Assembly: GCA_002457315.1 (NCBI GenBank) | Contig: NTKI01000003.1 | Location: 1-64,000 of the forward strand | Direction: 5' to 3' | Source of the DNA: Rhodothermaeota bacterium MED-G19 | GTDB taxonomy: Bacteria; Bacteroidota; Bacteroidia; Cytophagales; MED-G16 | DNA: 64,000 bases | In this document: one piece after another, positions 1-7,308 of the stretch | Position numbering within the stretch: position 1 is the first letter of the stretch | Layout of the letters: each line of letters begins with the position of its first letter | Position numbers and translations under genes: made by a program | Notes under the pieces: model-generated | The model's input: only the letters and a program-made list of their open reading frames with translations | Told to the model about the DNA's origin: nothing | Databases searched by the model: none

Positions 1-114
1 AGGCATTATGCTGAAGATGCAGGTAAGTCATCAGAAGAAATAAATAAGATTATAGAGCCTGAGATTTCAATGACATTTCTCGCTGAAGGTGTCTTAATAA
101 GAAAGGAACAATAA
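1..114 (+). CDS. C-terminal end of an unidentified protein (partial)
   Basis: Frame 1 is open from the window edge to a TAA at 112-114 and gives 37 residues ending in FLAEGVLIRKEQ. The 5' part lies outside the window. I do not recognise the family. The next recognisable coding sequence (a BspA-type fragment at 116) is in another frame and has no start of its own, so this end sits directly beside gene debris. Confidence 0.4.
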   Translation, partial: RHYAEDAGKSSEEINKIIEPEISMTFLAEGVLIRKEQ

Positions 115-115
115 G

Positions 116-235
116 TTTAATCAGGACCTTAGCAATTGGGACGTTAGTAAAGTAACTAATTGCGATGGTTTTGAGCCTTTTTGGGGGACTCACTGGACTC
201 TTCCTAAACCTAATTTTCCGATTAGTTGTAATTAA
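116..235 (+). pseudogene. Orphan BspA/DUF285 surface-repeat fragment
   Basis: The frame starting at 116 encodes FNQDLSNWDVSKVTNCDGF followed by a short Trp/Pro-rich tail and a stop at 233-235. FNQDLSNWDVSKVT is the hallmark repeat of BspA-like (DUF285) surface proteins of Bacteroidota, which carry many such leucine-rich-like repeats. Only the last repeat and the tail are present. The same frame is closed by stops at 95-100 and there is no start codon or signal peptide. This is best read as the 3' remnant of a large surface protein left after recombination. Confidence 0.65.
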
Positions 236-286
236 TCACAAGTGAGATTTAAGTAGCAAAATATACATTTACGTATATTTGTTTTT

Positions 287-330
287 ATGAAAAAACTATT
301 CTTCTACTATTACTGTTTATTTCACTTGTG
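287..330 (+). pseudogene. Signal-peptide start split from its gene by a 1-nt frame break
   Basis: ATG at 287 followed by two Lys codons starts a typical flavobacterial signal peptide. Read from this ATG the frame ends at a TGA within about 15 codons. Restoring one base near position 298 gives Met-Lys-Lys-Leu-Ile, a poly-Leu core and then LVSFGQ, which joins the open frame that continues to 1368. A near copy at 1416 still has the extra A at the equivalent place (aaactaattc against aaactattc), which supports a one-base deletion here. It may be a real mutation or a sequence error. Confidence 0.6.
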
Positions 331-1368
331 AGTTTTGGTCAGGAAAATATTTATTCTGTTACTTCAGAAGGTGGTTTAAATGTTCGGGACAAACCAGGAA
401 TTGATGGAAATAAAATTGCAACCCTCTTGCTGGATGATTTTGTTATAATAAAACAAAAAACAGACAAGTCTTTAACAATAAATGATTTAAACAAAACAAC
501 CGGAGAAACGAAAGAAATATCAGGACATTGGGTTAAAATTGAAACCTTAAACCCACCTAAATTTAAAGGAAATAAAGTTTTATGGAAAAGCAACTATGAA
601 AATATTAAAGGCTATACTTTTGATGGTTTTTTAAAAAAAATTAACTTAAGAGATACAATTACCTCAACTGAAGTTACAAATAATAATGAGGTGTATTATT
701 ACCAAAAAAGACTATTTACAGGTAAAACTATAACAGTTAACGCTGAATTTCCCACTAATGTTGTTTTTAAAACTTATTTAAATGGTTTAAAGTATAGAGA
801 AACTGAGTATTATCAATATTCGAATAATCCTTGTATAATAGCTGATAATATTTTTTACAAAAATGGGAGTATGATGGCAGCTGGCCTTAATAAAGATTGT
901 GCGATGTGGGATTATACCTATTATTATGAAAATGGTCGAATAAAATCTCAAAACACTGAGGGAGGTGCATATACTGGACGAAGAGAACATACAGAATGGT
1001 ATGATAATGGAAATCTTAAATATGGTTTTGGCAAGAGTAATGCGAGCATTGAAATTATAAGTACTCAACATACGGATGCTTACAAAATAAAATCTTTTGA
1101 TATTAGTCCTGATAATTTAAAAAAATATAACATCACACGGTTTAATACTAAATACCCTTTCGTAGGTGAAAAAAGATGGTTTTATAGAAATGGTAAAAAA
1201 GAAAAAGTCATTAAATTTATTGATGCTCATAGTTTGGAGGAAGATTATGGTGATATGGGCAGTACATTTTTTATTGAAATAGACGGAAAGGCTATTAATT
1301 TAGAAGAACCTCAGATATTAGAATCTGAATGTTGGAATGAAAAAGGAATCAAAGTTATATGTCCTTAA
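328..1368 (+). CDS. SH3b and MORN/YwqK-type repeat protein, 5' end frame-broken
   Basis: The open frame runs 346 codons. Residues about 6-75 (SVTSEGGLNVRDKPGIDGNK onward) look like a bacterial SH3 domain. The second half has repeats of the type Tyr-x-x-Asn-Gly-x-x-Lys (YYENGRIKSQ, WYDNGNLKYG, WFYRNGKKEK), as in YwqK-like or MORN-variant proteins of Bacteroidota. The GTG at 328 is probably not the true start: upstream in this frame there is a hydrophobic stretch, and its ATG at 287 is out of phase by one base. The mature protein would be secreted, since a Gln follows the predicted cleavage site (SFG-Q). Function is unknown; such repeats are common in secreted or envelope proteins. It may be inactive if the frame break is real. 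Confidence 0.55.
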   Translation: MSFGQENIYSVTSEGGLNVRDKPGIDGNKIATLLLDDFVIIKQKTDKSLTINDLNKTTGETKEISGHWVKIETLNPPKFKGNKVLWKSNYENIKGYTFDGFLKKINLRDTITSTEVTNNNEVYYYQKRLFTGKTITVNAEFPTNVVFKTYLNGLKYRETEYYQYSNNPCIIADNIFYKNGSMMAAGLNKDCAMWDYTYYYENGRIKSQNTEGGAYTGRREHTEWYDNGNLKYGFGKSNASIEIISTQHTDAYKIKSFDISPDNLKKYNITRFNTKYPFVGEKRWFYRNGKKEKVIKFIDAHSLEEDYGDMGSTFFIEIDGKAINLEEPQILESECWNEKGIKVICP

Positions 1369-1415
1369 ACCTGATAAAAAAAGAATGAAATGGATTAAAA
1401 GTTTGTTTTAATATT

Positions 1416-1454
1416 ATGAAAAAACTAATTCTACTATTACTGTTTATTTTATGA
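1416..1454 (+). pseudogene. Duplicated signal-peptide stub
   Basis: ATG-Lys-Lys-Leu-Ile followed by a poly-Leu stretch runs 12 codons and stops at TGA 1452-1454. The DNA is nearly the same as the gene start at 287-335: both share tactattactgtttattt followed closely by tgagtttt. No mature protein follows, and the next gene on the opposite strand ends at 1466. It looks like the 5' end of a deleted tandem paralogue. Confidence 0.55.
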
Positions 1455-1465
1455 GTTTTAGATAA

Positions 1466-1843
1466 CTATAATTCTTCAAGTATGCTTTCATCGCAGGCGC
1501 TTCCAGTAGACCTTAAAATAATTGTGTAAGTTGTTTTTTCATTAAAGTTCCTATAAATAGGTATAGGCCCATCTCCTGCTGTAAAAGTCTGTGAAGAGCA
1601 AACATAATCTACTCGAACAGAAGTTTTACCATCATAATCGTATTCATTTATATCATACGTTTTCGTTTCGCCATGTTCAACTGAAATGTCATTTAATAGA
1701 AAAATTTCAGATGTAGCATAGGTAATTATAGTGTTTGGTTTTTCGTTTATTATAGTTAATTGACGTGAATCAACAGAAGATTCCTCAGCTTCACTACAAC
1801 TCATTAATAATGGAATAATTAGAATAAAAAATATGTTTTTCAT
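1466..1843 (-). CDS. Small lipoprotein of unknown function
   Basis: This 125-residue protein starts with a lipoprotein signal peptide whose lipobox LLMSC places the acylated Cys at residue 16. The mature part is rich in Thr, Asp and Tyr and reads like a short beta-sandwich; it has Cys residues near positions 82 and 117 that could pair. I do not recognise a family. It lies between a signal-peptide stub and another secreted orphan protein in a region of gene remnants. Confidence 0.6.
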   Translation of the reverse strand: MKNIFFILIIPLLMSCSEAEESSVDSRQLTIINEKPNTIITYATSEIFLLNDISVEHGETKTYDINEYDYDGKTSVRVDYVCSSQTFTAGDGPIPIYRNFNEKTTYTIILRSTGSACDESILEEL

Positions 1844-1903
1844 AATTCAATCTAATTTTTTTTTATAACAATTCAAAAATTGAGTCGGTTTTGGCTTTGA
1901 TAT

Positions 1904-2350
1904 TTATATCCTAGGTTTTATAGCAACACGTTTGCCTTTACCTAAAACCTCTCCATAAATTGTTGCATTACCTAAATCCTTCAGACATCTTTGAGTAAAT
2001 TCAAGTCTACAATTAGTCCTGTACTCGTTTGAAAAAGAATAATTAGAATTTTTTATATCTCCCATCTCAACATTTGAATCACTAGTTCGGTTTTCACTAT
2101 TACTTTCAGTTGGATCATCTAAAACTACAGTCACCATTTCTTCATCCAACAAAATCATAGCATATTTATTTGCCTTCACATACGATTCTTTGTTATCAGA
2201 TATGTTTTCTAATATCTCGTATCCTGTCATAAAGACTACATTCACATTAAGATGCTGCCTTCCTCCTATCCAAACCTTCTCACACATATAAATTAGTTTT
2301 GCGTTTACATCAAAAGATAAAAGAAATAAAAAAAGAAAAAGCACTCTCAT
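1904..2350 (-). CDS. Small secreted protein of unknown function
   Basis: This 148-residue protein has a clear N-terminal signal peptide (MRVLFLFLFLLSFDVNA, cleavage likely after Ala17). The mature part begins KLIYMCEKVW and has Cys residues near its start and in the segment NCRLEFTQRC, which could form disulfides. The middle is acidic and Ser/Asn-rich. No domain is recognised. It is separated from the lipoprotein gene at 1466-1843 by 60 bases and reads in the same direction. Confidence 0.55.
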   Translation of the reverse strand: MRVLFLFLFLLSFDVNAKLIYMCEKVWIGGRQHLNVNVVFMTGYEILENISDNKESYVKANKYAMILLDEEMVTVVLDDPTESNSENRTSDSNVEMGDIKNSNYSFSNEYRTNCRLEFTQRCLKDLGNATIYGEVLGKGKRVAIKPRI

Positions 2351-2408
2351 AATGTAATCTAAAATTTAAATGAGAAAAATACAAAATGAGATAATGTTTA
2401 CTTATGGA

Positions 2409-2492
2409 TTAGTCGGATTTAGTTAAAATTTTCTCAACATAATCAACAAGAAGCTGATGCCTAGAAAAGGTAAAAATTATTGTTTTGAAATG
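2409..2492 (-). pseudogene. Decayed C-terminus of a paralogue of the 3135-3926 lipoprotein
   Basis: Read on the minus strand, 2459 to 2409 encodes HQLLVDYVEKILTKSD and a stop. The intact lipoprotein at 3135-3926 has HQLYVDYVEKILSIPD near its C-terminus. At the DNA level 2428-2459 and 3184-3215 match at 29 of 32 positions. Upstream of His the similarity is lost and no start is present. This is a remnant, and it occupies part of the gap between the genes ending at 2350 and starting at 2608. The rest of that gap shows nothing I can identify. Confidence 0.7.
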
Positions 2493-2607
2493 GATTTATT
2501 TTATAAAATTTTATTTTGCAATTGAATTTCAAAGACAAATTTTCTTCTAAAAAACTATGATTAATCAAAATATATGGCTAAATTAATTCAAACCAAATTA
2601 AAATTAT

Positions 2608-2823
2608 ATGGATGCAATTATGAAACAAGTAGGTAGCTTCGTAGCCGGAGTAACTAGCTTAGTAGTCTCACTTATTGGATTAAGTGTTGCTGTAGAAGTT
2701 GTTTTTGGGGCAGCGCCTTGGGGAAGTGTTATTGGTAATATTTCTTCTATTGTTGCTGACTTAAACGGTGGAGGTTTTGTTGGACTTCTAGTACTTCTAA
2801 TTTTATGGAGTAGAGTTAAATAA
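2608..2823 (+). CDS. Small two-helix membrane protein A
   Basis: This 71-residue protein consists of a short amphipathic start, a first hydrophobic segment (about residues 10-34), a polar Gly/Asn/Asp loop and a second hydrophobic segment ending in WSRVK. It could start at the ATG at 2608 or at the one at 2620. A strong intrinsic terminator follows 45 bases after the stop, as expected for a separately transcribed, well expressed gene. The second half resembles the next gene: VIGNISS and GLLVLLILWSRVK here match VIANATT and GILAIITLFYLLRKK there. Size, two helices and a basic C-terminus are also seen in holins, but nothing phage-like is nearby. Function is unknown. Confidence 0.6.
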   Translation: MDAIMKQVGSFVAGVTSLVVSLIGLSVAVEVVFGAAPWGSVIGNISSIVADLNGGGFVGLLVLLILWSRVK

Positions 2824-2867
2824 AGACTAACTAACTAACCTAATAAAATTTAATATTTTATAATTTT

Positions 2868-2894
2868 AAAAAGCCGCCTTTGTGCGGCTTTTTA
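2868..2894 (+). terminator. Rho-independent terminator after small membrane protein A
   Basis: The arms aaaaagccgc (2868-2877) and gcggcttttt (2884-2893) pair perfectly over ten bases around a six-base loop, with a GC-rich core and a T-tract. It stands out in an AT-rich intergenic region and ends 22 bases before the next start codon. It separates the two small membrane protein genes. Confidence 0.9.
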
Positions 2895-2915
2895 TATCTT
2901 TATACATTAAGAAAA

Positions 2916-3152
2916 ATGATAAAAAACATAGAAAAAAATATATCTACAGTTTCTGGGCTAATAAACTATCTAACAAGAATCACAATCGCTTTCTTAGCCT
3001 GTGCAATTCTATTTCAGTTAACTACTAACGTCAAATTATTTGACATGGATGTTATTGCTAACGCTACTACACTTTTCAATATGCTTGGTACAAAGGTAAT
3101 TCTAGGTATTTTGGCTATTATTACACTTTTCTATCTACTCAGGAAAAAGTGA
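2916..3152 (+). CDS. Small two-helix membrane protein B
   Basis: I place the start at ATG 2916, because an upstream TTG in the same frame lies within the terminator hairpin. The product has 78 residues: a basic amphipathic N-terminus (MIKNIEKNISTVSGLINYL), a hydrophobic segment, a polar loop with DMDVIANATTLFN, a second hydrophobic segment and a basic end LLRKK. Architecture and several positions match the protein at 2608-2823. Its 3' end overlaps the convergent lipoprotein gene by 18 bases. Function is unknown. Confidence 0.55.
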   Translation: MIKNIEKNISTVSGLINYLTRITIAFLACAILFQLTTNVKLFDMDVIANATTLFNMLGTKVILGILAIITLFYLLRKK

Positions 3153-3926
3153 CTCTATCAGATTTTTATCTGGAATACTCAATATTTTCTCGACATAATC
3201 AACATAAAGCTGATGGCCAAGGGGAAGTTGTTCTCTTATTTCAGATGACGTGCCTAAAGTAAATTCTCCGTTGCCAGTCATGCCCTGTTGCTTATTACCT
3301 GATACAATAAAATAATCCCATTCCGCAAGAATAAGCCAGTACGCATACTCTTGTGTTGTGACATGATCATACCCTTCTTTATCTCCTTTCATTTCATCGT
3401 AAGAAGAAACATCATACACACCCTTATCAATTGCTTCCTGCATTGCTTGTCTAAGTCTTGAAGAAGACTTATTATATCCCCAGTTATTTGGGTAAGCAAG
3501 TTTTAATATTACTGCTGTGACTGTATGTAATAAGTGTTCTATAACTTCATTTATCTGCCTAGGTCCTCCTTTACTCTCTTCCCATATGAAATCTGTGCAA
3601 TTATGTTTATATGGCTTAGGGACATCGGTATTATGTGCGTACTGTTCATTTTTTTCAAATGATGCTTCAAGGCCAACACGTTGGTAGACATGCTCATCCT
3701 TAGAGGTCATCAGATAATGTGAGCGCATAGACTGATCTATCTTTGAATTATCTTCAAACATCGCATCGTATGACTGGGCAACTTTATTTAAAAACTCAAG
3801 ACTCACATCTTCTTTCCCAAATATCCTTAGATTATTAGAATCTACGTGTTGTGTGAAATCTATATTAGCTAAGTCTGAATTAGACCCACAAGAAAAAAAC
3901 AATATAAACAAAAACACTTTTTTCAT
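3135..3926 (-). CDS. Uncharacterised lipoprotein with a Glu-His-x-x-His motif
   Basis: This 263-residue protein starts with a short lipoprotein signal (lipobox FFSC, Cys13). The central part contains CTDFIWEESKGG, then NEVIEHLLHTVT, then an alpha-helical segment rich in Trp and Tyr (QEYAYWLILAEWDYF). The Glu-His-x-x-His cluster could bind a metal but is not a canonical zincin motif. The end HQLYVDYVEKIL recurs as a decayed copy at 2409-2459. The ATG overlaps the stop of the upstream gene by four bases (ATGA), so the two are probably co-transcribed and translationally coupled. No function can be assigned. Confidence 0.6.
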   Translation of the reverse strand: MKKVFLFILFFSCGSNSDLANIDFTQHVDSNNLRIFGKEDVSLEFLNKVAQSYDAMFEDNSKIDQSMRSHYLMTSKDEHVYQRVGLEASFEKNEQYAHNTDVPKPYKHNCTDFIWEESKGGPRQINEVIEHLLHTVTAVILKLAYPNNWGYNKSSSRLRQAMQEAIDKGVYDVSSYDEMKGDKEGYDHVTTQEYAYWLILAEWDYFIVSGNKQQGMTGNGEFTLGTSSEIREQLPLGHQLYVDYVEKILSIPDKNLIESLFPE

Positions 3927-4402
3927 AATTTTAGTTTTGTTTTAGAATTATCAATATTTTTTTCATTTAATTTATGGATCATAATATCCCTCTCAAATCC
4001 TCTCCTTTTTGATGCCACCTTAAATGGTACAGACACACCATATCCAATTGCTCCTACGCTTAGGAAAGCAGCTCCAGCTAATGTTGCGATGCCCGCACCT
4101 AATCCAGTGTCTTGGGAAGGAATTGTTGCTAGAAAAAGCACACCAAAACCGCCAAATATGTATGCTCCAGTCCTAAAAACTGTTCCAAAAACATTATTTA
4201 GTTTACTTCTCTTGTGTACAGACAATATATATCTGAGCTTAAGCTCATCATATTTTACTTTTTTTACATCTAAGCCTAACTGATAGAGTTTAACACTATC
4301 TCTATAAGAAAATTGATGTTTTTTGGGGTAATCATAAATTTGACCACTCAGTGAAAATGATGAGATAAATAATAAGATTATTAATTTAAAAGTTATTCTC
4401 AT
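3923..4402 (-). CDS. Secreted or membrane protein of unknown function
   Basis: I choose ATG 4402, because it begins a proper signal peptide (MRITFKLIILLFISSFSLSG, then Gln); a further upstream start would put 21 charged residues ahead of it. The 159-residue product has a helical, charged region and then two hydrophobic Gly/Ala-rich segments (AYIFGGFGVLFLATI and GIATLAGAAFLSVGAIGYGV) that look like a membrane hairpin. It overlaps the next lipoprotein gene by four bases. No family recognised. Confidence 0.55.
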   Translation of the reverse strand: MRITFKLIILLFISSFSLSGQIYDYPKKHQFSYRDSVKLYQLGLDVKKVKYDELKLRYILSVHKRSKLNNVFGTVFRTGAYIFGGFGVLFLATIPSQDTGLGAGIATLAGAAFLSVGAIGYGVSVPFKVASKRRGFERDIMIHKLNEKNIDNSKTKLKL

Positions 4403-4424
4403 GAATGCAATCTTGAACTTATTT

Positions 4425-4976
4425 TTATAATACGCCTTGATTTTGAGCATCAATTGTAACATCACCTGAATTTTGCTGTAGCTGATTTAGCATCGACATC
4501 ATATCAAAGAAGTCTTGTTCTCTAGCAATTTTTCCATCTTTTATACTTACCAGTGTGGTGCCTGACAAATCTAATTTATTTCCTGATGCTGGTATACCAA
4601 AAAAATCTCCAGTATGAGTACCCTTAAAGTTCCAATACTTTACAATTTTATCTCCTTGGCCAAAGGCATCAACAATTATAAATTCCACATCTGAAAACCC
4701 GAGAAAATAATTTAAATAAAAGTTTTTAACTGCCTCAACACCTACTAAATTTCCTTCTGGAGTTACAATTACTACATCATCTGTGAAATATTTTTCATTT
4801 ACGATAGCTGTATCTCCTTTAAAAAATTCGTCCCACACATATCTATACATTTTAAGATCTTCTTCTATCTGAGCTTGAGCATCAATTACTGCCTTTTGTT
4901 CTGAACTCGGCCCACCACAGCTTAAAACTCCAAAAAGTAGTGAGATTGATAAAATTAATTTTAAAGGATTTTTCAT
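4425..4976 (-). CDS. SnoaL/NTF2-like lipoprotein
   Basis: This 183-residue protein has a lipobox ending at Cys20 (FGVLSC). The mature part has the layout of the SnoaL-like/ester-cyclase NTF2 fold: an N-terminal helix with WDEFFKGD, then FTDDVVIVTPEG, GVEAVKNFYLNYF, a strand with KIVKYWNFKGTHTGDFFGIP, and the closing strands LSGTTLVSIKDGKI and REQDFFDM. The family includes small-molecule isomerases and binding proteins, so no substrate can be given. It reads in the same direction as the two genes after it. Confidence 0.7.
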   Translation of the reverse strand: MKNPLKLILSISLLFGVLSCGGPSSEQKAVIDAQAQIEEDLKMYRYVWDEFFKGDTAIVNEKYFTDDVVIVTPEGNLVGVEAVKNFYLNYFLGFSDVEFIIVDAFGQGDKIVKYWNFKGTHTGDFFGIPASGNKLDLSGTTLVSIKDGKIAREQDFFDMMSMLNQLQQNSGDVTIDAQNQGVL

Positions 4977-5033
4977 GGCACTTTGTTTATTTGATAATTT
5001 CTATTTAGAATATAAAGTTATGAAAAAAAAAAT

Positions 5034-5636
5034 CTATTTATATAAATCTTTATGTATGTCGCCTAAAAGCTTCACAACTTTGGGAAGCAAGAGTTTTTTC
5101 TCATCGTTAACTAAATTATAGTCAGTTAACTTATTTGCTTCATCTGATGAGATCTGATTATTTATAATTTTTTCAATTTCATTTCGAGTTCTGTGGGGAT
5201 CTCTTATTTTAATTCTTTCAATTCGGATGTCTTTGTCGCAGTAAATGTATACGGTCTTATCCAAGTCCTTATAAGAGCTAGACTCAAATAAAAGGGCAGA
5301 TTCTTTAAAAAGAAACTTTTCAATTTTATTTTCTTTTACCCAATTCTTAAAATCATTTATAACTTCTGGGTGTACAATTGAATTAATTTTAGTTTTAGCC
5401 GACTCATCATTAAAAATAAGTTTAGACACATACTTTTTATTAAATTTTGAATCCTGATAAATATCTGACCCAAAACTTTCAATTAATTTATCCTTGATTA
5501 ATTTATTTTCATTAATAATCTCATGAGCTCTCGCATCAGAATCATATACCTTATACCCAAGATGAGATATTATTTGTGACACAGTAGACTTACCAGAACC
5601 TATACCTCCAGTAATTCCAATTAAATAAGGATTCAT
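5034..5636 (-). CDS. coaE: Dephospho-CoA kinase
   Basis: CoaE phosphorylates the ribose 3'-hydroxyl of dephospho-CoA with ATP, the last step of coenzyme A synthesis in the cytoplasm. The N-terminus LIGITGGIGSGKST is the P-loop typical of CoaE, followed by YDSDARAHEI (substrate-site Asp) and later KIRDPHRTRNEI in the lid. Length (200 residues) is normal. It ends a minus-strand cluster and overlaps the upstream ybbR-like gene by four bases (ATGA). Confidence 0.93.
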   Translation of the reverse strand: MNPYLIGITGGIGSGKSTVSQIISHLGYKVYDSDARAHEIINENKLIKDKLIESFGSDIYQDSKFNKKYVSKLIFNDESAKTKINSIVHPEVINDFKNWVKENKIEKFLFKESALLFESSSYKDLDKTVYIYCDKDIRIERIKIRDPHRTRNEIEKIINNQISSDEANKLTDYNLVNDEKKLLLPKVVKLLGDIHKDLYK

Positions 5637-6532
5637 CTATCTAATTTAATTGAATTTGGTGTAAGATCAATTATTTCAATTTTGGAAGTTCCTACTACTT
5701 TAGGGATGACACTACCATTAATTAGCTCGTAAGATAAGTAGAGAGAATCCTCATCACTTAGTTCTAATCCCTTCTCTATTTGATATGTAACTAATACTGT
5801 GGTATCAATATTATATTCATCTTGAGTATATTTTAAATTTAAATTTATCTCATCATTTACAAATTCAGAGACAAGAAAACTCACTCTTATACTATTTGGA
5901 GAAATCTCAGAAAAATCATCAAATGGTTCAATCCGAATATTAGAGTTAAAATCCCTGTTTATATTATTTTCTTTTATCTCAACAAGGTACTCATCTGGCA
6001 AATTATTTATTAATGACTCTGGTCCGTTTATATGAATAGAGTCATCTGAAATTGTAATGTCACTAACCACTTTAAAATTATCTCTTAATTTGATGGTTGA
6101 TTCATCCAGCTTCAGTATTAAACTTTTAGTTTTTTTTAGTTCAATATTGAAAAATACAGAATCTGTAACAACATAATTTAAACCAATCTTTTCTAATGAT
6201 TCTGAAATATTTGGAATCAATGAACTAGAAAGTAAGTACTTAGTCTGCGCAGGATTATTCAATTTATATTCCGCCTCTCTTATATTAATTTTAAGAAGGT
6301 TTCTTAATAAATTCCATCCCGTTCCGTTGATTGAAATCTCTACAAAATCAGGAATAGGCTCTAGTATTACAAGAGACTCAGGATTATCATACTGAAAATT
6401 TATAGGATAAAATATAGTTACATTAGTTCTGTTATTTAATTCATTAAATACCCAGATTAATGAACCCACTAATAAACAGTATAAAAAAATTTTAGGTTGA
6501 GAAATAAGAGATAAAGGATTTTTAATCCTCAT
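5633..6532 (-). CDS. YbbR/CdaR-like domain protein
   Basis: This 299-residue protein has one N-terminal membrane helix (about residues 13-30) and an extracytoplasmic part with YbbR-type repeats, seen as beta-strand units such as DSVFFNIELKKT and DSIHINGPESLI. In Firmicutes the related CdaR binds the c-di-AMP cyclase; in Flavobacteriia the gene usually stands beside coaE, as here, and its role is not established. It starts three bases after the yajC stop and overlaps coaE. Confidence 0.75.
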   Translation of the reverse strand: MRIKNPLSLISQPKIFLYCLLVGSLIWVFNELNNRTNVTIFYPINFQYDNPESLVILEPIPDFVEISINGTGWNLLRNLLKINIREAEYKLNNPAQTKYLLSSSLIPNISESLEKIGLNYVVTDSVFFNIELKKTKSLILKLDESTIKLRDNFKVVSDITISDDSIHINGPESLINNLPDEYLVEIKENNINRDFNSNIRIEPFDDFSEISPNSIRVSFLVSEFVNDEINLNLKYTQDEYNIDTTVLVTYQIEKGLELSDEDSLYLSYELINGSVIPKVVGTSKIEIIDLTPNSIKLDR

Positions 6533-6535
6533 ATT

Positions 6536-6826
6536 TTATTTATTAGATGATGACATTTCAAATGAGATAGAGTTTTTATCAAACTTTACCTTTGTGCCTC
6601 TGTCTATATCAAGAGTCACCGTCTCCTTTTCAATCAAAATAATTTTACCGTGTAAACCTCCTGCAGTTACTACAGTATCTCCTTTCTTAAGATTAGAGAC
6701 AAAATCAGATTGTTTTTTTCTCTTATTTTGTTCAGGTCTTAAAATAAAAAAATAAGCAACTACTACTATAGCAATTGGAAAAAAGAGTTGGGCTAAACCA
6801 GAGCCTAAAGATTGAAGTAAGATCAA
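6536..6826 (-). CDS. yajC: Preprotein translocase subunit YajC
   Basis: YajC is a small inner-membrane protein that associates with SecDF and the SecYEG translocon. The product has 96 residues: one membrane helix (FFPIAIVVVAYFFILRPE), the conserved RPEQNKRKKQ segment, then the cytoplasmic GDTVVTAGGLHGKI motif. Length and motif order are typical. It lies in the nusB-to-coaE cluster, four bases after the DUF1573 gene. Confidence 0.92.
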   Translation of the reverse strand: MILLQSLGSGLAQLFFPIAIVVVAYFFILRPEQNKRKKQSDFVSNLKKGDTVVTAGGLHGKIILIEKETVTLDIDRGTKVKFDKNSISFEMSSSNK

Positions 6827-6830
6827 CTGA

Positions 6831-7301
6831 TTAAGATCTAGGGTTAACCTGTGCTCTTATCAAAAGCTTTTTAACTTTAGATTCAGTGTTTGAAGTTATA
6901 GTAACAACTTTATTCTGCATACCTGGTTTATTACTTGAATCAAATTGTACTTTTATCTCTCCTGATCCTCCAACTGGTATTGGTTGTTTTGGCCACTGAG
7001 GGACAGTACAACCACAAGCTGCTGTTGCTTTTGAAATTACCAAAGGAGCTTCTCCTGTGTTTGTAAATCTAAAAACATGACTTACAATATCTCCATCTCT
7101 AATGTCTCCAAAATTGTATTCTTCTTCTTGAAAAGCAAATTGAGGATATGCTCCAGCAGGAACTAACGAAGTAAGACCACCGCCTTTTCTCATTGAAGCT
7201 ATCTCGGTCTCAAGCTTTGCTACTCTTAACTCTAAATCACTTACTTGTGACCCACAAGAGACAAGTAGTGACATAAAAAAAATAGAAATAATTTTTCTCA
7301 T
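6831..7301 (-). CDS. DUF1573 lipoprotein
   Basis: I choose ATG 7301 because it begins a lipoprotein signal peptide with lipobox LLVSC (Cys16); an earlier start would put 15 charged residues ahead. The 156-residue product has a short coiled-coil segment (LELRVAKLETEI) and then a DUF1573 domain with the signatures FNTGEAPLVI-like FTNTGEAPLVISKA, CGCTVPQWP and GEIKVQFDSSNK. DUF1573 is an immunoglobulin-like domain common in exported proteins of Bacteroidota; its role is unknown. The start lies seven bases after the ytxH-like gene. Confidence 0.8.
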   Translation of the reverse strand: MRKIISIFFMSLLVSCGSQVSDLELRVAKLETEIASMRKGGGLTSLVPAGAYPQFAFQEEEYNFGDIRDGDIVSHVFRFTNTGEAPLVISKATAACGCTVPQWPKQPIPVGGSGEIKVQFDSSNKPGMQNKVVTITSNTESKVKKLLIRAQVNPRS

Positions 7302-7308
7302 AATAATT

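Noticed and set aside
787-1071. Minus-strand open frame of 94 codons
   Set aside because: It lies entirely within the SH3/MORN-repeat gene, which has recognisable repeats on the plus strand.
2608-3152. Phage lysis cassette (holin pair)
   Set aside because: Topology fits, but no endolysin, spanin or other phage gene is nearby, so the call would be unsupported.
3135-3926. Zincin protease call based on the Glu-His-x-x-His cluster
   Set aside because: The order of residues is not HExxH or HxxEH and no third ligand pattern is evident.
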